Shown: piece after piece, positions 36,329 through 45,389 of the stretch | How the letters are laid out: each line of letters begins with the position of its first letter | Numbering within the stretch: the first letter of the stretch is position 1 | NCBI GenBank assembly: GCA_045637445.1 | Contig: JAZTZN010000013.1 | Coordinates: 1 to 64,000 of the forward strand | Reading direction: 5' to 3' | DNA: 64,000 nucleotides | Origin: Lepagella sp045637445 | GTDB lineage: Bacteria; Bacteroidota; Bacteroidia; Bacteroidales; Muribaculaceae | Position numbers and translations under genes: made by a program | The notes under the pieces: generated by a model | What the model was told of the DNA's origin: nothing | The model's database searches: none | Seen by the model: only the letters and a program-made list of their open reading frames with translations

Positions 36329-36481
36329 TTATTACTACTTTTTATTTATTTGTTAATACTAATTTATTTCAATAAAAAAACACCACAAACAGACGTCTCA
36401 ACGACACATCTGCATGAGGTGCGAAACACTTAAAATCAGATTGCTCTGACTTATTCCAATTCCAAAAGGTCGAAAATCAGA
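36329..36481 (-). ncRNA. structured intergenic region between zapA and rny, candidate small RNA (possibly 6S RNA)
   Basis: The 153-bp gap ends on the minus strand in a hairpin with two stem parts, CAGATGT/ACGTCTG (36406-36412 with 36390-36396) flanked by CACC/GGTG, followed by seven T residues (36374-36380), so a transcript should terminate here. TCTGA/TCAGA pairing upstream could close a longer element, and AATCTGATTTT occurs twice. In gammaproteobacteria 6S RNA lies just downstream of zapA, which suggests the idea; I could not match a 6S consensus. It may only be the zapA terminator. Confidence 0.35.
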
Positions 36482-36790
36482 TTATTTATCTGTCTCTTCC
36501 AATGCTATATCAATGTTTTTCTCAAAATCTTTCAATTGAGCTAACATATCATCTTGGCGATGTCTCAATGCCATATAATACATCGCAAATTGATAAGCAA
36601 TCATTGCCAACAATTCCGGCACAGTCTTTTTCGGAAACATTTGTCTCCATTCATCAAAAAGCCTGACAACCTGAGATTCTGCCTCTCTGACAGCATCTTG
36701 CTCATCATAATCCACCGTGAGACGTATTCTCTCTCCGGCTATATTGATATACATTTTTACCTTTTCTCTATCTGCCATAGCATCATTCAT
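36482..36790 (-). CDS. zapA: cell division protein ZapA
   Basis: The 102-residue protein fits ZapA, which bundles FtsZ filaments: an N-terminal beta-strand domain (KVKMYINIAGERIRLTVDYDE) and a C-terminal coiled coil. The start overlaps the upstream coiled-coil gene by 8 bp; Met5 (36778) is an alternative start just after that gene's stop. The pairing with a small coiled-coil gene is typical in Bacteroidales. Confidence 0.85.
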   Translation of the reverse strand: MNDAMADREKVKMYINIAGERIRLTVDYDEQDAVREAESQVVRLFDEWRQMFPKKTVPELLAMIAYQFAMYYMALRHRQDDMLAQLKDFEKNIDIALEETDK

Positions 36791-37076
36791 TTAATTGAGA
36801 GATGCACTTGTCGATATTCCGCACCAATTCGGTGATTAAGGCTTGACTTGTCTTGACATCCTCCGGCGTCGGCGCTATTTTATGCGACACTTTCAGATAC
36901 TCATTTTCAATCCTTAGCTGTTCTATTTCCGCTTGCAATTTGTCTCTTTCTTCTTGCAATGCTTCATATCGCGACATCAATTCATCCGACTGCACTTTCA
37001 ACAAGCCATAGCGTTCTGTCAAAAGTGCGCTTTTATTATTTAATCGTTGTAATAGTTCAGATAAATTTGTTGTCAT
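36783..37076 (-). CDS. small coiled-coil protein, ZapB-like
   Basis: The 97-residue protein is almost entirely a coiled coil (LLKVQSDELMSRYEALQEER and following heptads), has no signal peptide, and overlaps zapA, which suggests a cell-division role like ZapB. Assignment rests on size, coiled-coil nature and position. A TAATTTTG -7 box at 37092-37099 with TTGG 19 bp further upstream probably drives it and zapA. Confidence 0.65.
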   Translation of the reverse strand: MTTNLSELLQRLNNKSALLTERYGLLKVQSDELMSRYEALQEERDKLQAEIEQLRIENEYLKVSHKIAPTPEDVKTSQALITELVRNIDKCISQLNE

Positions 37077-37294
37077 ATCACCAAATTTTTACAAAATTAG
37101 CACTTTTTTTCTCCACTTCCAAGAGTATTGCAATTTTTTTAATAAATAATTTCAAAATATTTACCTTAAACAAGACACAAATATTACAAAAAGAATTTTT
37201 TAAAGCCGAAATTTAACTTTTACATCAAATTATTGTCTATATATCAAAATATTTTTGTACCTTTACAAATTGTAAAAATACATTATAATAATTA

Positions 37295-37624
37295 ATGGCT
37301 CAGAAATTCTCAAAAATATTAATTTTGTTGCTGTTTTTCGCGACATCTCTCAATGGCTATGCCGATAAAAATTGGCAGCCGGCAAATCCGGAAAAATTTT
37401 CGGAAGCCAAAGTTGTTGCCAGTGGCAATGAGATCGAAATACGCACTCAGAACGGAGCCATAATTGTATCGACCAACACTCCGACTCAAATTAAAGTATT
37501 CACTATATTAGGACAGCTGATTTCGCAAGAAAACCTTCCGGCAGGTGTCTCAAGTCTGACTATCGGAACTCATGGCGTGTTCATCGTCAAAGTGGGTGGA
37601 TTAACTTGTAAAGTAGCGCTCTAA
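37295..37624 (+). CDS. small secreted protein consisting of a sorting-domain-like beta unit
   Basis: The 109-residue protein has a signal peptide (about 1-23) and a domain (EIEIRTQNGAIIVST, IKVFTILGQLISQENLPAG, HGVFIVKVGG) that reads like a T9SS type A sorting domain with no cargo before it. Unlike real cargo it has no passenger. It could be a small exported protein that uses this fold for another purpose. It is divergent from zapB-like and alone on the plus strand. Confidence 0.6.
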   Translation: MAQKFSKILILLLFFATSLNGYADKNWQPANPEKFSEAKVVASGNEIEIRTQNGAIIVSTNTPTQIKVFTILGQLISQENLPAGVSSLTIGTHGVFIVKVGGLTCKVAL

Positions 37625-37843
37625 TACATGGTAAATTGACTCTGATAAATCAAGATAAAAAATCTTGCAACAAGAGCAACCTCCTATACACCAAAGTTGA
37701 CTATTGCAATAAATAACATCAACGACAAATCAGCTGTAGATGGAATTTGAATATGTATCTACTTATCAATATGTGACATACAGACATATTATAGCCAAAT
37801 AACTAACTTTATCAAAACTCTATTTCCAAAAAACTTAAACGAC

Positions 37844-38476
37844 ATGAGAAAACATTTATTCTTACTGCAGCCATTATTTCTCTTGATTTGCGGTATTATT
37901 ACTTCTTGTTCGAACGACAGCCACAATCCAGACGAAATTTATGATTATGTGCCGGAAGAAATCGTGAACAAAGCATACAAGTATTGCAAAAGCCACAACT
38001 ATAATACCGACATTTGCGTGTTTGTCAACTTCTCCATCACATCTGACATGAATCGATTTTTCGTATTCAATTTCGACAACAAAGAGATTCTGATTAAATC
38101 ACTTTGCGCCCACGGTTATGGAAAAGGTAGCACAAAAGAAACCCCTGTATTCAGTAATGAAGCCGGAAGCAATTGCTCATCATTGGGGAAATACGTGATT
38201 TCAGGCTATCGAAAGATGGTTAGAATCGATGAAAATTGCTTCGAACTCAAAGGTCTTGATTCGACCAATAGCAATGCATACAGACGAGGGATTTTAATTC
38301 ATCCGTCTTATCTAGTCAACCTATGTCAAAGTTTATACGGACTGGCATATATCCCTTTAGGATTGACAAGTCAAGGTTGTTTTGCGATAAATCATAATGC
38401 CTTGGAAGAGATGGAAGAATTATACAAAACGCAAACAAATAAAAAGATTTTACTCTACGCTTTCGTCACAGAATGA
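37844..38476 (+). CDS. murein L,D-transpeptidase-like lipoprotein (YkuD_2 family)
   Basis: The 210-residue protein has a lipoprotein signal ending at Cys22 (IITSC) and a domain matching the Bacteroidota branch of L,D-transpeptidase catalytic domains: CAHGYGKGST, FSNEAGSNCSSLGKYVI, LKGLDSTNSNAYRRGILIHPS and the catalytic-Cys region TSQGCFAI. It would act on peptidoglycan in the periplasm, possibly cross-linking stem peptides or attaching proteins. Length is near that of the family. The surrounding gaps show no other gene. Confidence 0.8.
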   Translation: MRKHLFLLQPLFLLICGIITSCSNDSHNPDEIYDYVPEEIVNKAYKYCKSHNYNTDICVFVNFSITSDMNRFFVFNFDNKEILIKSLCAHGYGKGSTKETPVFSNEAGSNCSSLGKYVISGYRKMVRIDENCFELKGLDSTNSNAYRRGILIHPSYLVNLCQSLYGLAYIPLGLTSQGCFAINHNALEEMEELYKTQTNKKILLYAFVTE

Positions 38477-38682
38477 ACAGATTTGAGCTTTATTGACAAC
38501 ATTCACATCGCATTAAATATGAGAAAGCACAACCGATGATCGTCGAATTTGGGTATTGGCCCTACAAATGAGACTCTGAAGAATGGGCAGATGTCGAGCA
38601 CCGGGAATAGTCAAAAGCAAACAATTTAACGTGATAAATCGAAAATTACACAATTAAATTTTTTAGACTCAAAATTTAGTAT

Positions 38683-38690
38683 TACCTTTG
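38683..38690 (+). promoter_or_regulatory. -7 box of the ilvE promoter
   Basis: TACCTTTG lies 22 bp before the ilvE ATG, with a T-rich segment (TTTT then TAG) about 19 bp upstream as a weak -33. The gap 38477-38682 shows nothing else recognisable. Confidence 0.55.
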
Positions 38691-38712
38691 CGTAATCTAA
38701 AATCTAAAAACA

Positions 38713-39738
38713 ATGAAAGAAACAAACATCGATTGGTCGAGCCTTCCGTTCGGCTATGTAAAAACAGACTACAACGTACGTTGCACATTCAAGAATGGTG
38801 AATGGGGTGAAATCGTAGTAACTGATTCTGAAGAAATCACTATGCACATGGCTGCTACTTGCCTCCACTATGGTCAAGAAGCATTCGAAGGTCTTAAGGC
38901 TTTCCGTGGCAAAGACGGCAAAATCCGTGTATTCCGTACAGAAGAAAACGGTAAGCGTCTTCAAGACAGTGCAAGAGGTATCATGATGGAACCAATTCCA
39001 TTGGATCTCTTCAAGAAGATGGTTCTCATGGCTGTTAAGCTCAACGAACGCTTCGTTCCTCCTTACGGCAGCGGTGCTTCTCTCTACATCCGTCCATTCG
39101 AAATCGGTACAAGCGCACGCGTTGGTGTTAAGCCTGCTGATGAGTACACTTTCATCATCTTGGTAACACCTGTTGGTCCTTACTTCAAGAATGGTTTCAA
39201 ACCAACTAACTTCGCTATCATGCGCGAATTCGACCGCGTTGCTCCTAAGGGTACAGGTCGCATCAAAGTCGGTGGTAACTACGCAGCAAGCCTCGTAGCA
39301 GGCGAAAAGGCTCACGACCTCGGCTTCTCAGGCGTTCTCTACTTGGATTCTAAAGAAAAGAAATATCTTGACGAATGTGGTGCTGCTAACTTCTTCGCTA
39401 TCAAGGACAACACTTATATCACTCCTTACAGTGAATCTATCCTTCCTTCAATCACTAACAAGAGTCTTACTCAAATCGCTGAAGACCTCGGCATGAAGGT
39501 TGAACGTCGTCCTATCGAAGTGGAAGAACTCGCTACATTTGAAGAAGCAGGCGCTTGCGGTACTGCTGCTGTATGTACTCCTATCGGTGAAATCGTTGAC
39601 CTTGACAACAACATCAAGTACACATTGGCAAAAGACGGCAACCCTGGCGAAATGACTACTAAGCTTTACAACCACCTTCGCGGTATCCAAGATGGCGAAA
39701 TCGAAGATATCCACGGCTGGTGTGACTTCGTAGAATAA
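38713..39738 (+). CDS. ilvE: branched-chain amino acid aminotransferase
   Basis: The 341-residue PLP enzyme transfers amino groups between glutamate and the keto acids of valine, leucine and isoleucine. Fold-type IV motifs are present: LHYGQEAFEGLKAFRG, GSGASLYIRPFEIG, KVGGNYAAS with the PLP lysine region, and LDECGAANFFAI. Codon use is strongly biased to C-ending codons, which suggests high expression. A good hairpin terminator follows directly. Confidence 0.95.
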   Translation: MKETNIDWSSLPFGYVKTDYNVRCTFKNGEWGEIVVTDSEEITMHMAATCLHYGQEAFEGLKAFRGKDGKIRVFRTEENGKRLQDSARGIMMEPIPLDLFKKMVLMAVKLNERFVPPYGSGASLYIRPFEIGTSARVGVKPADEYTFIILVTPVGPYFKNGFKPTNFAIMREFDRVAPKGTGRIKVGGNYAASLVAGEKAHDLGFSGVLYLDSKEKKYLDECGAANFFAIKDNTYITPYSESILPSITNKSLTQIAEDLGMKVERRPIEVEELATFEEAGACGTAAVCTPIGEIVDLDNNIKYTLAKDGNPGEMTTKLYNHLRGIQDGEIEDIHGWCDFVE

Positions 39739-39765
39739 TCCGTCAACAATGCTTTAAAATAATTC

Positions 39766-39801
39766 CACGCAGCATCGGGTAACCCGGTGCTGTGTGTTTT
39801 T
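39766..39801 (+). terminator. terminator after ilvE
   Basis: CACGCAGCATCGGG pairs with CCCGGTGCTGTGTG (14 bp with two wobbles, 3-nt loop) followed by TTTTTAA. Confidence 0.8.
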
Positions 39802-39843
39802 AATTGACTATCACGTTAAATAATCTCTCCCCTCCACAAAACC

Positions 39844-40389
39844 ATGATCGATGCCAAAGCAATCATTCTAAAATATTACAAAGAAGACAGCGACCTTTTT
39901 CGTTCGCTATGGATTCACAGTGAATGCGTTATGCAGAAAGCACTCCGATGTGCCAAGTATTGCACGCTCGACATAGATATAGACTTTGTCGCCGAGGCTG
40001 CATTGCTCCACGACATCGGCATCTTCCGCTGCAACGCCCCCGACATCTACTGCATCGGCGACCTCCCCTACATTTGCCACGGCATCGAGGGTCGCAAAAT
40101 CCTTGAACAAGAAGGACTTTACCGACATGCCCTCGTCTGCGAACGCCACACAGGCGCCGGTCTCTCCATCGACAACATCATCAACCAACATCTACCTCTA
40201 CCTCATCGCGACATGTTGCCACTGAGCATTGAGGAGCAACTCGTCTGCTATGCCGACAAGTTTTTCTCAAAATCGGGCAACCTCACCGAAGAAAAAAGTA
40301 TCGAACACGTCATGCAGCAAATGAAAAAGTTTGGCGACGACTCACTCCAACGCTTCCTCGCCATGCACCACCTCTTCACTCACCCCTAA
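39844..40389 (+). CDS. HD-domain phosphohydrolase
   Basis: The 181-residue protein has an HD domain with the HDIG motif (EAALLHDIGIF), preceded by HSECVMQKAL and followed by CHGIEGRKILEQEG and ALVCERHTGAG, the order of metal ligands in HDIG-type hydrolases. No partner domain is present. Substrate is unknown; small HD proteins of this type hydrolyse nucleotides or related phosphates. Confidence 0.8.
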   Translation: MIDAKAIILKYYKEDSDLFRSLWIHSECVMQKALRCAKYCTLDIDIDFVAEAALLHDIGIFRCNAPDIYCIGDLPYICHGIEGRKILEQEGLYRHALVCERHTGAGLSIDNIINQHLPLPHRDMLPLSIEEQLVCYADKFFSKSGNLTEEKSIEHVMQQMKKFGDDSLQRFLAMHHLFTHP

Positions 40390-40415
40390 CCCATCACTCC
40401 CATCAAATCAATACT

Positions 40416-40486
40416 ACAAAAAATGTAATTACACAAATTGTTGTTACAAAAAGTGTTGCAACGCAAAGTGTGTTTACATTTTTTGT
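40416..40486 (+). repeat. long inverted repeat after the HD gene
   Basis: A perfect 13-bp inverted repeat (40416-40428 and 40474-40486; ACAAAAAATGTAA and complement) is extended by ACACA/TGTGT after a 2-nt bulge, giving a stem of about 18 bp around a 33-nt loop. The rest of the 296-bp gap up to lptD holds a possible TAATTTTG box at about 40651 and no other gene. Possible terminator or small-RNA stem. Confidence 0.6.
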
Positions 40487-40685
40487 GACATCACAATCGA
40501 ATGTAGCGACATAGCATCATCTATCATTATGCGACAATAATTGCGCAATAAATACGTAGTATTTACCGACAAAACAGACGCAATTCACAAAAAATCTAAA
40601 AAGCAACGACTATTCCTGTCTAAAATTAAGTGCATTAGAGAGAAAATGCTTAATTTTGTAGTTTGAAAGCATTTAAACATCAAGT

Positions 40686-43619
40686 GTGAGACGCTCGTTA
40701 ATATACATATTAGGCATTGCGATAATAGGGCTGGTTATAGCATGCAACCCTACTCGCAAAGGCAGACTCAATCAAAACAGAGAGGGTCAGCCCACTAATT
40801 CTATTACCTCACAACTACAATCAATCATCAACGACAGTTCTGCTCTTGACATCAAGTCATTGCTTGAAGACAGCACATTGATAAACGATGGCACATTAGC
40901 AAACATTGACAGCATTGCAGATACCGACAGCACGTTGTGGCAAACAATACCGTCAGACTCTGTTTCATCTAAGACTGCCGTTCTCAACAACTCAATCAAT
41001 CTTAATGAGCTAAACGATACGCTCGGCACAAAATCAGACTCTCTTCAAAACGGTCGCACAAGTTTTAAGCGCATTCGTCGCGAAAAGGTCGATCTTGACA
41101 ATATGGTCAATTTCTCAGCCAAGGACTCATTAGTGATGATTGGTCAAAACAATGCGTTCATGTATGGCGAAGGTAATGTTACATACGGAGACATCAAATT
41201 GAATGCCGGACAAATCAAAATGGAAATGGACAGCACAACCGTCTATGCCATTGGAACCACCGACAGCATCGGAGAGACATCCGGCAATCCTATATTCAGC
41301 GACAGAGGAGGAGAATACGAGTCAAAGTCAATGAAATATAACTTTAAGACTCAACGTGGATATATCACCGACGTTATAACCGAACAAGGAGAAGGTTATC
41401 TTCAAGGGGGAGCTGCGAAAAAAATGGAAGACGGATCATTCTTTGTCAAGGACGGTAAGTACACCACTTGCGATGATCACGAATGTCCTCACTTTTACAT
41501 GCAATTGACAAAAGCAAAAATCAAGCCCAAGAAAAACATTGTTACAGGTCCGGCATACATGGTTTTGGCAGACGTCCCTCTGCCATTAGCTTTACCTTTT
41601 GGCTACTTTCCTTTCTCAAAAGACTATTCCAGCGGTATCATATTCCCAACATTTGGTGAAGACTACAATAGAGGTTTCTATATGAGAGACGGGGGATATT
41701 ATTTCGCCTTAAGTGATTACGTCGATCTTGCTTTGCGTGGAGAAATCTACACCAAAGGGTCATGGGGTATAAACGCACACTCATCATACGTCAAACGATA
41801 TAAATTCAAAGGAAGTTTCGACCTCAGCTACATTACCACAGTCGTTGGCGATAAAGGATCGGCTGATTATTCTAAACAAAACAACTTTAAAATATCATGG
41901 ACTCACACTCAAGACGCAAAAGCCAATCCAAACATGAACTTCTCGGCAAGCGTCGATTTTGCGACCAGTGGATATTCTCGAAATGACCTCAACAGCTATT
42001 ATAATAATTCTTTCACCGAAAACACAAAGAGCAGTACTGTCAACATGACATATCGTTTTCCCGGAACAAAATGGAGTATTTCTGCGACAGCCAACGTCTC
42101 TCAACGCACACAAGACTCAACGCTTTCGGTGTCATTGCCTAACCTAACCATCACACTCTCACAAGTTGCACCTTTTAAACGCAAGCGCAAAATCGGTGGA
42201 GAAAAATGGTATGAAAAAATCAAACTCTCCTATTCCGGACAGTTTCAAAACTCTTTGACAGCACATCAAGATGAATTTTTCAAGAAAAACCTCATCAAGG
42301 ATTGGCGTAACGGGATGAAGCACTCAGTTCCGATTTCTGCTACATTCAATCTATTCAAATACATTAATATTTCTCCTTCTATCACACTAAATGATAGGAT
42401 GTATTTCAATAAGGTCCGTCGCGAATGGGACCCTGCAGCTTCTGCTGAAGTTACCGACACTGTATTCGGATTCTACAATGTTTTCGACTTCAACGCATCC
42501 ATTTCAATGGATACAAAATTATATGGCTTCTACAAGCCTATGAAATTCCTTGGCGACAAGGTACAAATGATTCGCCACGTACTCACACCGTCTATCAGCT
42601 TTAGCGCATCACCCGATTTTAGTGCTCCGTTTTGGGGTTACTACGACTCATATTCCTACACTAATACTGCAGGACAAACCATTACCAAAGACTATACCTA
42701 CTTCCAAAATGCAATATTCGGTGTTCCGGGAAGAGGCAAAAGTGGTATTGTTTCTGTCAATCTTGCCAACAATATCGAAATGAAAGTCAAAAGCGATGCA
42801 GATTCGACAGGTGTCAAAAAGATTTCAATCATTGAAAACTTCACAATCGGTCAATCATATAATTTCGCTGCAGACTCACTTAATTGGAGTAATATCAACA
42901 CGTCAATACTCCTACGCTTGGCTAAAAACTTTAATTTCAACATTAGCGCAACTTGGGACCCATATACATATCAATTGAGTCCAAGCGGCTCACCGGTGAG
43001 AGTAAACAAGACTCGTCTGCAAGCAGGAAAAGGTTGGGCTCGCCTATCAAGCACAGGGACTTCCTTTTCTTACACGTTTAACAACGACACTTTTAAACGC
43101 AAAAAAGATAACTCATCAAAAACTGCCGGAGACAATCCAAATTCAGAAGAAAACGATGATATGACAGCCACTGAAAACGAATCAGACATGGCTAATCGCA
43201 GACGAAAAAACAACAACAATAATACTTCTGAGAGTGATGCCGACGGATATGAAAAATGGGAGATACCTTGGAATTTAACATTTAACTATTCCATCAATTA
43301 CGGCTATGGTGCATTCAACAAGGAGAAAATGGAGTATGACAGCAAAATTACCCAAAACCTCTCCCTTAACGGCTCCATACGCCCCACAAAAAATTGGAAC
43401 TTCAACTTCTCTGCATCCTACAATTTCGAAACAAAGAAGCTCGCTTACATGAACTGCTCTATCAGTCGTGACCTTCACTGCTTCACTATGACAGCATCAT
43501 TTGTGCCTGTCGGACCTTACAAGTCCTACAACTTCCACATCGGTGTCAAATCGTCTATGCTTAAGGACCTAAAATACGACAAGCGTTCTTCCACAAGCAA
43601 CGGCATCACTTGGTACTAA
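40686..43619 (+). CDS. lptD: LPS-assembly protein LptD
   Basis: The 977-residue outer-membrane protein inserts lipopolysaccharide into the outer leaflet. It starts at GTG, because an in-frame TAA lies four codons upstream. The N-terminus has a lipoprotein-like signal (GLVIAC, Cys20), then an OstA-like jelly-roll domain (about 130-260; AFMYGEGNVTYGDIKLNAG) and a large beta-barrel domain with LPFGYFPFSKDYSSGIIFPTF. A low-complexity Asn/Asp/Glu-rich insertion (about 808-860) probably forms an extracellular or periplasmic loop. LptE is not in the window. Confidence 0.92.
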   Translation: MRRSLIYILGIAIIGLVIACNPTRKGRLNQNREGQPTNSITSQLQSIINDSSALDIKSLLEDSTLINDGTLANIDSIADTDSTLWQTIPSDSVSSKTAVLNNSINLNELNDTLGTKSDSLQNGRTSFKRIRREKVDLDNMVNFSAKDSLVMIGQNNAFMYGEGNVTYGDIKLNAGQIKMEMDSTTVYAIGTTDSIGETSGNPIFSDRGGEYESKSMKYNFKTQRGYITDVITEQGEGYLQGGAAKKMEDGSFFVKDGKYTTCDDHECPHFYMQLTKAKIKPKKNIVTGPAYMVLADVPLPLALPFGYFPFSKDYSSGIIFPTFGEDYNRGFYMRDGGYYFALSDYVDLALRGEIYTKGSWGINAHSSYVKRYKFKGSFDLSYITTVVGDKGSADYSKQNNFKISWTHTQDAKANPNMNFSASVDFATSGYSRNDLNSYYNNSFTENTKSSTVNMTYRFPGTKWSISATANVSQRTQDSTLSVSLPNLTITLSQVAPFKRKRKIGGEKWYEKIKLSYSGQFQNSLTAHQDEFFKKNLIKDWRNGMKHSVPISATFNLFKYINISPSITLNDRMYFNKVRREWDPAASAEVTDTVFGFYNVFDFNASISMDTKLYGFYKPMKFLGDKVQMIRHVLTPSISFSASPDFSAPFWGYYDSYSYTNTAGQTITKDYTYFQNAIFGVPGRGKSGIVSVNLANNIEMKVKSDADSTGVKKISIIENFTIGQSYNFAADSLNWSNINTSILLRLAKNFNFNISATWDPYTYQLSPSGSPVRVNKTRLQAGKGWARLSSTGTSFSYTFNNDTFKRKKDNSSKTAGDNPNSEENDDMTATENESDMANRRRKNNNNNTSESDADGYEKWEIPWNLTFNYSINYGYGAFNKEKMEYDSKITQNLSLNGSIRPTKNWNFNFSASYNFETKKLAYMNCSISRDLHCFTMTASFVPVGPYKSYNFHIGVKSSMLKDLKYDKRSSTSNGITWY

Positions 43620-43649
43620 ACATCACACCGGCATTGCTATTGCCTCTAA

Positions 43650-43684
43650 AAACAAACGAGCATTTTCCTCAAAGAAAAATACTC
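43650..43684. terminator. terminator between lptD and the converging small membrane gene
   Basis: GAG-ATTTTC and GAAAAT-CTC (43658-43684) form an imperfect hairpin with a T-rich tract on the minus side (GTTTGTTTTTAG), so it could end the minus-strand gene and perhaps lptD. Confidence 0.4.
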
Positions 43685-43740
43685 ATTTCCATTTATTGTC
43701 TGTGTATTAAAACACCTCATAGCACATGCCAATACTCATT

Positions 43741-43935
43741 CTATTTATCCTTGCGATTTTCCTTCTTTATGATAAAGTAGTAGATTGCTGTTATCAAGAC
43801 AATAAATATTACGCCTTCAATCAAATACATGTAAATCGGCGAATTGTGCTCAAATAAGTATTTATCACCGATCCACTCCAATAGAACGAATATCGCACCT
43901 GCAATCATTGCTCGGATAAAACTTTGCTTAAACAT
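43741..43935 (-). CDS. small two-span membrane protein
   Basis: From the preferred Met at 43935 the protein has 64 residues with two membrane segments (about 9-27 and 34-54) and a short basic tail (KKENRKDK). The frame reaches a Met at 43959, but that start lies 6 nt from the promoter box, so the later Met is more likely. No family was recognised. Confidence 0.55.
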   Translation of the reverse strand: MFKQSFIRAMIAGAIFVLLEWIGDKYLFEHNSPIYMYLIEGVIFIVLITAIYYFIIKKENRKDK

Positions 43936-43965
43936 AATACATTGTTTTTTAATCAACATTTTTCA

Positions 43966-43997
43966 CAAAGATAATGTTTTTTAAGCTTTTCAGCAAA
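43966..43997 (-). promoter_or_regulatory. promoter of the small membrane protein gene
   Basis: On the minus strand TTTG (43994-43997) and TATCTTTG (43966-43973) are 20 bp apart. Confidence 0.7.
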
Positions 43998-44070
43998 TAT
44001 TTGTTTGTATCGAATTATCTTCTGAAATGGAGAATTCCAAGTATATTAAAAGCTATATAAAAGTTATAAT

Positions 44071-44105
44071 AAAAAAATAGGAGCATATCGTGATTGATAT
44101 GCTCC
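44071..44105 (-). terminator. terminator after the Cys/His-rich lipoprotein gene
   Basis: On the minus strand GGAGCATATC pairs with GATATGCTCC (10 bp, 6-nt loop) followed by TATTTTTTT. Confidence 0.8.
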
Positions 44106-44128
44106 CATAAATTTTGCTAAAAAACAAA

Positions 44129-44509
44129 TTATTCTTTGTTGTTCTTTCTGTCTTTCCAAGCGCTACGAGCAGATTTTTCTGCAGCTTCTTCTTTCTTTTC
44201 TACAGCTTCCTTAGTATTCTTAAGAGCTGTTGACATTGCTGATTTAGTTTCTTCTGTAACCTTTTCTACAGCCTTTTCAGTTTCTGTCTTTTTTGTAGTT
44301 TTAGTTGTAGTCTTAGCTGGTTCTGCAGCCGGTTCTTCAACTGCTACTGTATCTTCTACAATAGTGTCGTGGTCATGACCACAGCAAGTGTCTTCTACAA
44401 CAGTGTCATGAGCACAGCAAGTGTCTGTACATTCAGCTTGTTTGTTACCACATGCAGCCATCACTACTACCAATGCAGCTGCGCTAAACATTGAAAAAAT
44501 CTTTTTCAT
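44129..44509 (-). CDS. Cys/His-rich lipoprotein with helical Lys/Glu tail
   Basis: The 126-residue protein has a lipoprotein signal ending at Cys20 (VMAAC), then a cluster of Cys, His and Asp in two similar units (CTDTCCAHDTVVED and TCCGHDHDTIVED), a Pro/Thr linker, and a charged helical tail. The clustered Cys-Cys and His residues suggest metal binding, but I know of no established family. It follows the Ig-like lipoprotein gene by 14 bp, so the two are cotranscribed. Confidence 0.65.
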   Translation of the reverse strand: MKKIFSMFSAAALVVVMAACGNKQAECTDTCCAHDTVVEDTCCGHDHDTIVEDTVAVEEPAAEPAKTTTKTTKKTETEKAVEKVTEETKSAMSTALKNTKEAVEKKEEAAEKSARSAWKDRKNNKE

Positions 44510-44523
44510 ATCTGTATTTAAAA

Positions 44524-45258
44524 TTATTTTTTGTTAACAAGGATTGACTTTTCAAGATTGAGGTTCTTGAACATTTCTTTGATGTCGCCAGAACGAGTTT
44601 CTTCTGTCAATGGCATGAATGTAGCGATAATAGAAGTTTCGTCATTCCAACCATATTGAACAGCGATAGTAGCTTCAGCTACAGTATTACCATTGATAAG
44701 ATAGTACCATTCATCATCTTCTTCGAGGTCAGCGAAGTATTGGTACATGAAATTTTCCCAATTTTCAGTATCGTTAATGTCCGCTACGATAGAAGATGCA
44801 TCCAAGCCACCTTCAACAGGGATAGAATAAATATAACCAGGGTAGCTGCTACCTGTCAAATAAGAGAGATAACAAACACCGTCTTCAACTAATTCTTCGA
44901 GCAAAGTGAGATTAGTGTTTAAAGATTTGATAGTTGCTACATCAGAACCCCAAGCAAAAGAAGGGAATGTATAAGATGTGTTTACAGGGTTAACTGTTAT
45001 TGTGCAAGAAGTTGTCTGAGTACCATCTACTAAAGTAAGAACTGCTTCACCAACGTGATGAGTTGTTACTTTACCTTTCTTATCAACTGTTGCTACGAAT
45101 TCATTACTTGAAGTCCAATTTCCGGCAACTTCCAAATCACCTGTTTCGTAAACGTTAATAGACATGCCATCAGGCAATACGTTTGGTTCATCATTCTTTT
45201 CGCAAGAAGCGAAAACTAATGGCATCGCGAATGCCATTGCTACAAAAAATTTCTTCAT
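44524..45258 (-). CDS. lipoprotein with Ig-like (BIG2-type) domain
   Basis: The 244-residue protein has a lipoprotein signal ending at Cys19 (VFASC), then a short Ig-like domain (about 30-95; GNWTSSNEFVATVDKKGKVT, VGEAVLTL) and an uncharacterised acidic domain. Function unknown; surface or periplasmic location is inferred from the signal. A full-consensus promoter lies 40 bp upstream. Confidence 0.65.
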   Translation of the reverse strand: MKKFFVAMAFAMPLVFASCEKNDEPNVLPDGMSINVYETGDLEVAGNWTSSNEFVATVDKKGKVTTHHVGEAVLTLVDGTQTTSCTITVNPVNTSYTFPSFAWGSDVATIKSLNTNLTLLEELVEDGVCYLSYLTGSSYPGYIYSIPVEGGLDASSIVADINDTENWENFMYQYFADLEEDDEWYYLINGNTVAEATIAVQYGWNDETSIIATFMPLTEETRSGDIKEMFKNLNLEKSILVNKK

Positions 45259-45297
45259 TTTGATTTTTAATTAATTAGTTATTAGGATAATTTGGCA

Positions 45298-45329
45298 CAA
45301 AGATAGATAATTCAGATTAATTGAACAAA
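45298..45329 (-). promoter_or_regulatory. promoter of the two-lipoprotein operon
   Basis: On the minus strand TTTG (45326-45329) and TATCTTTG (45298-45305) are 20 bp apart. Confidence 0.7.
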
Positions 45330-45389
45330 AAAATAAGTATAAATTGCGTCAAATTTAATTATTTTTTTCTCCTCCGATAAAAGCTAATA

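Noticed and set aside
38704..39315. 203-residue open frame on the minus strand opposite ilvE
   Set aside because: Caused by the biased codons of ilvE on the other strand; no promoter or recognisable domain.
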